From contig DDWO01000017.1 in assembly GCA_002345705.1 (NCBI GenBank), positions 58,532-79,559 on the forward strand: a stretch of 21,028 bases of DNA, in the 5' to 3' direction. Origin of the DNA: Acholeplasmataceae bacterium UBA2284 (GTDB lineage Bacteria > Bacillota_I > Bacilli_A > Acholeplasmatales > Acholeplasmataceae). The notes beneath the pieces were generated by a model. It worked only from the letters and a program-made list of their open reading frames with translations, did not search any database and was not told the origin of the DNA. The position numbers and the translations under genes were made by a program. Positions 14,802 through 21,028 of the stretch are shown in pieces; position 1 is the first letter of the stretch, and every line of letters begins with the position of its first letter.

Positions 14802-15449
14802 TTGAAATTAGAGTTTTGGCTTGATTACATCAGTCCAATCTGCTACAAACAGCATCAAGCAATTGAACTATTGTTCAAGAAATACAAGTTTAATGACCTA
14901 GAACTTCTCTATCGAAGCTATGAGATGATTCCAAAATTTGAACCCAATGAAGATTGCGATTTTCATCGTGTTTTAGCACAGCATCATGTGTTAACACTAG
15001 ATGAAACCAAGGAATTATTTAAGGATGTCCCTAAGGATTTAAAGCCTGTTAAGGTAATCGATGCACACCGGTTATCTCATCTAGCAAAAAAATCAGAAAA
15101 GGCATTTGAATTCAACCAAATGGTTTTTAAATTTTATTATGAACTCAAAAAGGATATTAGTAAAAAGGATGTTTTAATTGAGATATCCTCCAAGGTAGGA
15201 TTAAACCTAGAGGAAGTAGAATATGTATTATCATCGGATAGATATCAAGAATCTGTCTGTCTAAATAGGGAAAATGCGATACTAAAGGGTATCTTTGAAG
15301 TCCCTCATCTACGAATTGATGGCAAAATTAGACTAAAAAACTATCACAGTGATGATCAAATCATCGAAGCTTTAAACATGGTATCAGCTACATATAACAA
15401 GACAGATTACTGTGAAGGTGAGAATTGTGAAAGAAAGAAGACCAGATGA
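14802..15449 (+). CDS. DsbA/FrnE-like thioredoxin-fold protein with altered active site
   Basis: A 215-residue cytoplasmic DsbA-family protein similar to FrnE-type oxidoreductases: the opening KLEFWLDYISPICYKQHQA aligns with the usual DxxCPWCY active site, and GIFEVPHLRIDGK near residue 166 holds the cis-Pro loop. The active site reads SPIC (11-14), so the first, normally nucleophilic Cys is Ser. Two further cysteines form CX4C (204 and 209) in the C-terminal tail, a feature reported in some FrnE proteins. It may be a disulfide isomerase-like or glutathione-transferase-kappa-like protein; activity is open. It starts at TTG after AAGGATG and ends with TGA, evidence that UGA is a stop here. Confidence 0.78.
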   Translation: MKLEFWLDYISPICYKQHQAIELLFKKYKFNDLELLYRSYEMIPKFEPNEDCDFHRVLAQHHVLTLDETKELFKDVPKDLKPVKVIDAHRLSHLAKKSEKAFEFNQMVFKFYYELKKDISKKDVLIEISSKVGLNLEEVEYVLSSDRYQESVCLNRENAILKGIFEVPHLRIDGKIRLKNYHSDDQIIEALNMVSATYNKTDYCEGENCERKKTR

Positions 15450-15459
15450 GTCTTTTTTT
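15434..15459 (+). terminator. Terminator overlapping the end of the DsbA-like gene
   Basis: AAGAC (15438-15442) pairs with GTCTT (15450-15454), loop seven bases, and the stem extends with A-T pairs into a run of T (15453-15459). It spans the TGA stop codon. The core stem is short, so strength is uncertain. Confidence 0.6.
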
Positions 15460-15489
15460 CTTATTATGATAGTGTTTTTATATATTTTG

Positions 15490-15498
15490 TGGTATAGT
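15490..15498 (+). promoter_or_regulatory. Likely DEAD-box helicase promoter, extended -10 (TGGTATAGT)
   Basis: TG-G-TATAGT forms an extended -10 box about 32 bases before the helicase start codon, after the upstream terminator. There is no convincing -35 box. Confidence 0.55.
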
Positions 15499-15529
15499 AT
15501 ATAAGGTTTAAAAAGAATTGAGGAAAAAG

Positions 15530-17278
15530 ATGAATATTTTATTTAGTGATTTACAGATTTTACAAGAAACAAAAACTGCAATTGAGGCATTAGGATTGGT
15601 TGAAACCACGTCGATACAACACCACGCAATCCCAAAAATGCTAGAGAAAAGGGATTTAATTGGCCAGGCACAGACGGGTACAGGAAAGACATTCGCTTTC
15701 GCAATACCTATCCTAGAACAAATTGACACAGAAGATAAAAACATTCAAGCATTAGTCATTTGTCCTACAAGAGAACTAACGCTACAAGTATATAAGGAAT
15801 TTCTTAAGCTAATTAAATTTAACAAGGCTGTTAAGATTACATCAATTTATGGTGGGGAATCTTACAACAAACAATTTAAGGCATTAGCCGAGCATCCACA
15901 AATTGTGGTTGCAACACCGGGTCGTGCAATCGACCATTTAGAAAGAGGAACTCTAAACTTTTCAAGTCTTAAAGTTCTTGTTATGGATGAAGCAGATGAA
16001 ATGCTGAAAATGGGTTTCCAAGAGGATTTAGAGAAACTTCTTAAGGATACTCCATCGACTAGACAGACTGCTTTATTTTCAGCTACTATACCTCCTTTTA
16101 TCAAGAAGGTTGCTGAAAAATATCTGAAGAATCCTGAGATTATTAAAATTGAGACTCCAACGGTTACAGTATCGAAAATTGATCAATTTTATTACAATGT
16201 CAAGAAATCTGATAGAGATCAACTGATGCTAAGACTACTAGATTTTTATGAACCAATTTCTGCAATTATATTTGCGAATACAAAGATAGATGTTGATAAT
16301 TTATCAGCATTCCTTCAAAAGCACAATTATGAAGCAGATGCTCTTCATGGAGATTTAAAGCAAAGTCAAAGAGATTATGTCATGGGTCGTTTTAGATCAA
16401 AAAGATTAAAGTACTTGATTGCTACTGACGTTGCAGCAAGAGGACTTGATATCTCACACGTTGACATGATTATCAATTATGAGATTCCTTTCGAAGATGA
16501 GCTTTATGTTCATAGAATCGGTCGTACAGGAAGAGCAGGAAAAGCAGGCGTTTCTATCTCACTTGTTTATCCAAGTATGAGAGGTAAGCTTCAAATGATC
16601 GAAAGATACATCAAGGCGAAGCTTACGGAAAGAGAAATTCCAACTGAAGAAGAAATCAATCAAAGAAGAGAGCAAAGAAACTACGCTCAAATCCTAGATA
16701 TGGTTGTTAAAAATGAAGTGAACTACGATGAAATTATCGGAAAGCTTCATGAAGATGGCTTCGAAGATCACGATATCATTTCAGCTCTATTATCCAAAGT
16801 AATGGTTGAAAAGAAAACATACGATCACCTTGAAGCACCAGCTAAAAAGAGAAATGATGCATACTCAGATCCAAGAAGTTCAAGAGACTCACGTGGTGGA
16901 AAATCAGATTCAAGATCAAGAGGACCTAGAGATTCTAGGGATTCAAGAGATTCAAGAGGACCTAAATCAGGTGAATCAAGAGAAAATCGTCCTGCAAGAA
17001 CATTTGATTCTTCAGAGCCAAGATCAAGAGGAATAGAAGGTCCTTACAAAAATGCGATGATTAATTTAGGTAAGCAAGATGGACTTCGTCCAGTAGCACT
17101 TCTTGACTATTTGAAGAAAAATGCAGACCTATTTCCAAAGAATATTGGCGATATAACTATCTATCCACAGGAAACAGAATTCCAAATTCATCCAGCAGCA
17201 ATTAAGCGTTTAGATGAAGTAAATAACAAGCTCTTCAATGGTAAGAAGATAAAGATTACCATTTTAGGCAACAAATAA
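15530..17278 (+). CDS. DEAD-box RNA helicase, CshA/DeaD-like, with DbpA-type RNA-binding domain
   Basis: A 582-residue ATP-dependent RNA helicase for remodelling RNA in ribosome assembly, mRNA decay or cold adaptation. Motifs in order: Q motif TSIQHHAIP (27-35), Walker A AQTGTGKT (46-53), PTREL (79-83), TPGR (129-132), DEAD (153-156), SAT (184-186), ATDVAARGLDI and HRIGRTGRAGK in the second lobe. Residues about 430-505 are a disordered Arg/Ser/Asp/Gly-rich linker with tandem DSR repeats, and 506-582 match the DbpA RNA-binding domain (PF03880), which targets structured RNA. The start is ATG 15530, with GAGGAAAA five to eight bases upstream; an in-frame TTG at 15518 sits before that signal. A promoter lies directly upstream. 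Confidence 0.94.
   Translation: MNILFSDLQILQETKTAIEALGLVETTSIQHHAIPKMLEKRDLIGQAQTGTGKTFAFAIPILEQIDTEDKNIQALVICPTRELTLQVYKEFLKLIKFNKAVKITSIYGGESYNKQFKALAEHPQIVVATPGRAIDHLERGTLNFSSLKVLVMDEADEMLKMGFQEDLEKLLKDTPSTRQTALFSATIPPFIKKVAEKYLKNPEIIKIETPTVTVSKIDQFYYNVKKSDRDQLMLRLLDFYEPISAIIFANTKIDVDNLSAFLQKHNYEADALHGDLKQSQRDYVMGRFRSKRLKYLIATDVAARGLDISHVDMIINYEIPFEDELYVHRIGRTGRAGKAGVSISLVYPSMRGKLQMIERYIKAKLTEREIPTEEEINQRREQRNYAQILDMVVKNEVNYDEIIGKLHEDGFEDHDIISALLSKVMVEKKTYDHLEAPAKKRNDAYSDPRSSRDSRGGKSDSRSRGPRDSRDSRDSRGPKSGESRENRPARTFDSSEPRSRGIEGPYKNAMINLGKQDGLRPVALLDYLKKNADLFPKNIGDITIYPQETEFQIHPAAIKRLDEVNNKLFNGKKIKITILGNK
16931..16957 (+). repeat. Three tandem 9-base repeats encoding Asp-Ser-Arg
   Basis: GATTCTAGG, GATTCAAGA, GATTCAAGA follow head to tail and encode DSR-DSR-DSR within the helicase linker. 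Looser copies of the motif flank them. Length changes in multiples of nine would keep the frame. Confidence 0.8.
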
Positions 17279-17308
17279 TCGAAAAAAATAGAAAATATGT
17301 CTAATTCA

Positions 17309-17317
17309 TGTTACAAT
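17309..17317 (+). promoter_or_regulatory. Likely jet operon promoter, extended -10 (TGTTACAAT)
   Basis: TG-T-TACAAT is an extended -10 box in the 88-base gap after the helicase gene. No -35 box is clear. It would start a transcript near 17324, inside the 5' arm of the AT-rich hairpin that follows. Confidence 0.5.
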
Positions 17318-17318
17318 T

Positions 17319-17340
17319 AATATGAAATTCATATTTTTTT
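17319..17340 (+). terminator. AT-rich hairpin with T-run between the helicase gene and jetA
   Basis: AATATGA (17319-17325) pairs with TCATATT (17329-17335) around AAT and is followed by a T-run to 17340. The stem has one G-C pair, so it would be a weak terminator for helicase transcripts. Confidence 0.45.
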
Positions 17341-17366
17341 ATTTTATTAAAATAAAGGAGGATCAG

Positions 17367-18749
17367 ATGGCACATCTGTTTGAAACAATACACAGCAATT
17401 TTTTTAGTGTGCTTTCCTCCCCTAACAAAAAGACATACATCGATTGTATTTTTATTATTTATCATGCTATTGATACGATAGAAGATGCTTTTCAGGGGGA
17501 TAGAGAATATATCGTTCAAAGGCTCATTGATTACTTCGATGAAGAACCTGGTGATGAATTCCTCGATGTTGAAGATGATGAACCTGCAAGAACTTCAAGA
17601 CAAAAAGCAGTTCATGTGATTAATGTTTTAAAAAAGAATGGATGGCTCGGTGAAGAAGAACTCGGAGATTATAAAACATCCTTAAACCTATTTGATTATT
17701 CCATACAAATTATAGATATTTTAGAAAGTATTCAAGAGAATCGCCAAAGCGAATATACAGGTGAAATTTTCACTGTGTATTCTCTTTTGACTTCATTTGC
17801 TATTGAAGAAGGCATTGGTGTATTAGAGCAAGCCTATCAAAAGACAAATGATATCTTAAGAAAACTAAAATCGTTAAAAGCAAATATTTATAGATACTAC
17901 TACGATATTACTAAAAAGCAATCTAAGCATGATTTAAAACATTTACTTGAAAAGCTTTTGATTGAATACAAGCAAAACTTCTTTGATTCAGCTTATTACA
18001 ATTTAAAAACAACGGATAGCTTACCGAGATATAAAAGAGCAATATTGGAATCCATAAATAAAATTCAAAATACTGAAGAAACCATGGAAAGATTGGCAGC
18101 AATGGTGATGAAGGTTAAGAGAATTGAGGATTATAATGAAGCCTTCCATTATGTGGAGGATAGACTAAGATATATTACAGATAGCTTTACTGCCTTAGAG
18201 CATTTAATTCTAGCAATTGATAGGAAAAATGAGCAGTATATTACAGCTGCAGCTTCAAAGATTATGTTCTTTACGAATCAATCAGATGATATTGAAGGTA
18301 TCTTCAATCGTTTATTTAGAGTGATCATGTCGAATAAAATCGAAGACTACTCAAGAATGTTTAATATCACACAGGCAAGAAACCTAGATACATATTCCTT
18401 GTACAATCAAAGAAGAGCAAGAATCGAGCCTGTATCTGAAGAAATATTCTTTGAGGATGATATGATCTCTGATGAATACAGAAAAGAAAAAATCAAAGCG
18501 TTACTTAAAAATAATATTTATGGCAAAAAGGAAATCGATGAGCACGTTAAAAACCTATTAAATGGTGAGAAATCGATAGAAGCTGCAAATATCAATCTAG
18601 AAACTCAAGAAGATTTTGTTAAGCTAATTCTAATCTTCTTATTCTCCAAATCAGTTGGTATGCATTACGATGTCGAACTGATGGGCAAAGAATGTAAAAA
18701 CAATGACATAACCTTTCAAAACTTTAGAATTAAAGAGGTGAGACGATGA
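17367..18749 (+). CDS. jetA: Wadjet subunit JetA-like (MukF-type kleisin)
   Basis: A 460-residue, mostly helical acidic protein. The opening MAHLFETIHSNFFSVLSSPN followed by KKTYIDCIFIIYHAI matches my memory of JetA proteins, where the N-terminal winged-helix domain (about 1-115, ending VLKKNGWLGEEELGDYKTSL) begins the kleisin. A long helical region follows, and the C-terminus (from about 375) is acidic then basic. In Wadjet, JetA bridges JetC heads and JetB to form a DNA-loop-extruding condensin that recognises small circular plasmids. The call depends mostly on the following genes: a JetB-like partner overlapping by ATGA and a JetC-like ATPase. ATG 17367 follows AAAGGAGG by five bases. No membrane segment or nuclease motif is seen. 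MukF or another SMC accessory protein is the alternative. Confidence 0.82.
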   Translation: MAHLFETIHSNFFSVLSSPNKKTYIDCIFIIYHAIDTIEDAFQGDREYIVQRLIDYFDEEPGDEFLDVEDDEPARTSRQKAVHVINVLKKNGWLGEEELGDYKTSLNLFDYSIQIIDILESIQENRQSEYTGEIFTVYSLLTSFAIEEGIGVLEQAYQKTNDILRKLKSLKANIYRYYYDITKKQSKHDLKHLLEKLLIEYKQNFFDSAYYNLKTTDSLPRYKRAILESINKIQNTEETMERLAAMVMKVKRIEDYNEAFHYVEDRLRYITDSFTALEHLILAIDRKNEQYITAAASKIMFFTNQSDDIEGIFNRLFRVIMSNKIEDYSRMFNITQARNLDTYSLYNQRRARIEPVSEEIFFEDDMISDEYRKEKIKALLKNNIYGKKEIDEHVKNLLNGEKSIEAANINLETQEDFVKLILIFLFSKSVGMHYDVELMGKECKNNDITFQNFRIKEVRR

Positions 18750-19384
18750 ATAAAACTCAAGCACTTAAAGCATTTAGTGATGAATACATCATGATGAAGG
18801 AAGGCGAAAAGTCTACCTTTTCTAGAATTGTCAATAAGCTTCTTCAAGTGAATTTTATAACAAAAAGAAAGCCTGGAGACACGAATGATTACCGCTTTAT
18901 ACTTGCCTTTAAGGAAGTATTTGAAGCATTCTTTGTATTATCAGACTTTACTTTGAATATTAAAAGGGAAGATGAAGTTGTCTACATTCAAAATGATAAC
19001 TTATTCAATCATTTACGCCTTAGAAAAACTGAAAGTGTTTTACTTTTAGTCATTCGTATCATATACCAACGTAAAAAGGATTTTGTAACCCTAGATGAAA
19101 ATGTTGAAATATTCTTAAATGAAATTCATGAAGAATTGACAAGAATTGGATATCTAGATCATAAAAGAATTACTAAAGATAAGCTTAAGCCTGCATTAAT
19201 ATTTTTAAGAAACTATAATATTATCGATTATATCGACAAGGGTCTACATGATGATGCTAGAATAAAGATTTACCCAACGATTCTTTACGTTACCAATTTA
19301 GACTCTATTAAAGAAATCGTTCAAAAGCTTGAAGGATATATGGAAGGGGGAGGTGAAGACATTGAAGAAACTGACGAAGATTAA
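18746..19384 (+). CDS. jetB: Wadjet subunit JetB-like (MukE/KITE-type, DUF4194)
   Basis: A 212-residue protein with the size and character of JetB: winged-helix content such as SRIVNKLLQVNFITKRKPGD near residue 27, the segment VFEAFFVLSDFTLNIKREDEVVYIQ about 50-77, and a C-terminal helix-strand part LKPALIFLRNYNIIDYIDKG about 150-169. The very acidic tail GGGEDIEETDED overlaps the start of jetC. In Wadjet and MukBEF systems this subunit dimerises and binds the kleisin and DNA. It overlaps jetA by four bases (ATGA) with AGAGGTGA just upstream, so the two are translationally coupled. The role is inferred from family likeness and gene order. Confidence 0.82.
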   Translation: MNKTQALKAFSDEYIMMKEGEKSTFSRIVNKLLQVNFITKRKPGDTNDYRFILAFKEVFEAFFVLSDFTLNIKREDEVVYIQNDNLFNHLRLRKTESVLLLVIRIIYQRKKDFVTLDENVEIFLNEIHEELTRIGYLDHKRITKDKLKPALIFLRNYNIIDYIDKGLHDDARIKIYPTILYVTNLDSIKEIVQKLEGYMEGGGEDIEETDED

Positions 19385-21028
19385 ACTAGTTAACTGGCAT
19401 TTGTTTTCTAACCAAACCATAGAAATTAAAGACAATGCATTAATTTCAGGTGAAAATGGATCTGGTAAATCGACTTTACTAGATGCAATGCAGTATCTAT
19501 TCGTAGGTGGAAGAAGCGGATCTAAGTTCAATATCGCAGCAACCGATGATGCAAAGCGTACCCTTGAGGGATATGTAAGAGGAAGAATTGGTGCTGAAAA
19601 TAAAGAATATTTAAGAAATGGCGATGTCATTTCTCATTTAGCCTTAGAGTTTTATGACGAACAAAGTAAAAAATACTCGGTTATTGGGGTTATTTTAGAT
19701 TTACCTAAGTTATCCCAACTCAAAGAAAGATTTTATCTTTTAGATAATGTCTCTATTCACGATGGTCTATTCCTTGAAAAGAAGTATCCAAGAGACTTTA
19801 AGAGCATGAAGGCTTACCTAAAGAGCATTGATGTTGAATTTCAGCCATTTGAATCTCAAAAGAAATATCGAGATGCACTCGCTAGATTCTTTGGTATGGA
19901 CGCAACCAAATATGCAAAAATATTACCAAAAGCACTTGCCTTTCGATCAATTGACCTACAGGCATTCGTTTTTGAGTTTCTTTTAGATGATGATCCAATC
20001 GATATTCAATCCTTGAAAAATAACGTTGCTCAACTAAAAAAAGTAGAAGCGCAAATTAAAAAGGATAAAGAAAAACTTGAGAAACTTGATACCATCATCA
20101 AGCTTGGTGAAGAAATCACCTTAAATAAGGAACAAAAGGATATTAATCAATTAATTGACCAATTAAACTGGGTTGAAAAAAGAGAGTCCTTTATCAAAGA
20201 AAACGAGATTAAACTCACTCAAATAGAGAAAAAGCTTGATTATTTAAGAGATGCTAAGGGTCAAATTGATGATCAAATCGAAGAAACGGATACAGCAATC
20301 TTAAATTTAGAGCGTGCTAAAAATGATTCTGACTTATCTAGAACATTATCTCAATATCAAGAATCACTTCAAAAGAAAGCGCATGAGTATGAGTCCCAAA
20401 AGGAAGCACTTTCTCAGGTTAAAGAATTACTATTAAAGGAATTTAATACGATTAAGGAATTAACCAATCTATTGCCAAATCAGGCAATGAAAGCTTTCGT
20501 TTCCTATTTTCAATCCAATGAAGATAGCCTATCGGCATCCGAATTATCTGAAAATTTATCCAATTTAAATACTGAAGTTCAATCCTACTCACAGGCTTAT
20601 TTTGCAGAAAAAGAAAGAACTGAAACTGATAAAAGAGAATTATCTGAGCAAATTAGAATATCTCAAAATAGAATTAACCAACTTAAGCGTCATGTAAAAA
20701 CCTATCCATTCTATGTTGAAAATCTAATCAATGCATTAAATGAAGGCTTATCAAGTCACTATCAAAAGGAAGTTAGAGTTAGACCATTATGTGAATTGAT
20801 TGAAATCTCTGATGAACGCTGGAGAAATGCAGTTGAAGGATTTTTGAACACACAACGCTTTGATATCATTGTTGATCCAAGCTATTTTAATGACGCACTT
20901 GATATTTATGAGCAAGTTAAGGTTGAACAAAAGATTTATGGTGTAGGTCTAGTTAATACACAAAAATTAACTGCCTATGAGCAACTAACTCCAGGTACTT
21001 TAGCTGATAAGGTATCTAGTGAACATAC
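19362..21028 (+). CDS. jetC: Wadjet subunit JetC-like SMC/MukB-type ATPase, N-terminal part
   Basis: The frame is open from TTG 19362 to the window end (555 codons), so the gene is truncated only by the window. TTG follows GGGGGAGGTGA by five bases and overlaps jetB by 23 bases. The product starts with the SMC-like strand KLTKIKLVNWHLFSNQTIEI and a perfect Walker A, GENGSGKST (30-38), then LLDAMQYLFVGG. From about residue 213 heptad-rich coiled coil dominates, and residues about 473-523 (CELIEISDERWRNAVEGF) resemble a hinge region. Walker B and signature motifs should lie in the missing C-terminal part. This ATPase would drive DNA loop extrusion. RecN, SbcC or another SMC-like ATPase are alternatives, but the JetA and JetB neighbours favour JetC. 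Confidence 0.88.
   Translation, partial: MKKLTKIKLVNWHLFSNQTIEIKDNALISGENGSGKSTLLDAMQYLFVGGRSGSKFNIAATDDAKRTLEGYVRGRIGAENKEYLRNGDVISHLALEFYDEQSKKYSVIGVILDLPKLSQLKERFYLLDNVSIHDGLFLEKKYPRDFKSMKAYLKSIDVEFQPFESQKKYRDALARFFGMDATKYAKILPKALAFRSIDLQAFVFEFLLDDDPIDIQSLKNNVAQLKKVEAQIKKDKEKLEKLDTIIKLGEEITLNKEQKDINQLIDQLNWVEKRESFIKENEIKLTQIEKKLDYLRDAKGQIDDQIEETDTAILNLERAKNDSDLSRTLSQYQESLQKKAHEYESQKEALSQVKELLLKEFNTIKELTNLLPNQAMKAFVSYFQSNEDSLSASELSENLSNLNTEVQSYSQAYFAEKERTETDKRELSEQIRISQNRINQLKRHVKTYPFYVENLINALNEGLSSHYQKEVRVRPLCELIEISDERWRNAVEGFLNTQRFDIIVDPSYFNDALDIYEQVKVEQKIYGVGLVNTQKLTAYEQLTPGTLADKVSSEH

Noticed and set aside
17322..17366. In-frame upstream ATG that would lengthen jetA by 15 residues
   Set aside because: It lies in the AT-rich hairpin and T-run, has no ribosome-binding sequence, and would place the strong AAAGGAGG inside the gene.
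19298..19630. 110-codon open frame on the minus strand
   Set aside because: It is antisense to the jetB end and jetC start, whose Walker A and gene overlap make the plus strand clearly coding.
17367..21028. Chromosomal MukBEF condensin as the identity of the three-gene set
   Set aside because: MukBEF is known from gamma-proteobacteria with a different gene order (mukF, mukE, mukB), and these protein openings look like JetA and JetC; not excluded without a search.
1..21028. CRISPR arrays, insertion sequences, prophage, tRNA or rRNA genes
   Set aside because: No regularly spaced repeats, transposase, integrase, tRNA-like cloverleaf or rRNA sequence was recognised on either strand.

Overview
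The window reads as chromosomal DNA of a low-GC bacterium of the Acholeplasma type (Mollicutes that still use UGA as a stop), or a close relative such as Izemoplasma or Erysipelotrichia. The evidence is AT-rich DNA with AT-biased codons, frequent TTG starts, TGA used as a real stop (ends of the genes at 14802-15449 and 17367-18749), TGG used for Trp, and a complete release factor 2 gene, which UGA-reading mycoplasmas lack. Genus is an inference from gene content and was not checked by any search.

All 17 protein genes lie on the + strand and are tightly packed, often with 4-8 nt overlaps. The longest gene-free stretch is 250 bases (3386-3635), and it is filled by the metK promoter, a SAM-I riboswitch and its terminator. 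No tRNA, rRNA, insertion sequence or CRISPR array was recognised.

Layout. (1) 1-3385: 3' end of priA, then fmt, a PgpA-family gene, and a six-helix membrane protein whose C-terminal half looks like an HD-GYP domain that has lost its metal ligands. (2) 3412-6307: promoter, SAM-I riboswitch with terminator and antiterminator, metK, a DUF3137-like membrane protein and lemA, closed by a strong terminator and followed by a second one. (3) 6397-13215: secA, prfB (RF2, with no programmed frameshift), a YitT-family membrane protein, an S41/Ctp protease and recX. These form one compact run ending in a hairpin that carries the next gene's promoter in its loop. (4) 13228-17278: a YtcJ-like amidohydrolase, a DsbA/FrnE-like thioredoxin-fold protein with an altered active site, and a DEAD-box RNA helicase with an Arg/Ser/Asp-rich linker and DbpA-type RNA-binding domain, each with its own likely promoter. 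(5) 17309-21028: a probable Wadjet (JetABC) anti-plasmid condensin operon. It has a kleisin-like JetA, a KITE-like JetB overlapping it by ATGA, and the first 555 codons of JetC with a clear Walker A motif. The rest of jetC and the expected jetD nuclease gene lie beyond the window.

The most notable items are the Wadjet-like operon in a mollicute-type genome, the degenerate membrane HD-GYP protein, the frameshift-free prfB, and the repeated use of extended -10 promoters (TGnTAnAAT) placed in or next to terminator hairpins.
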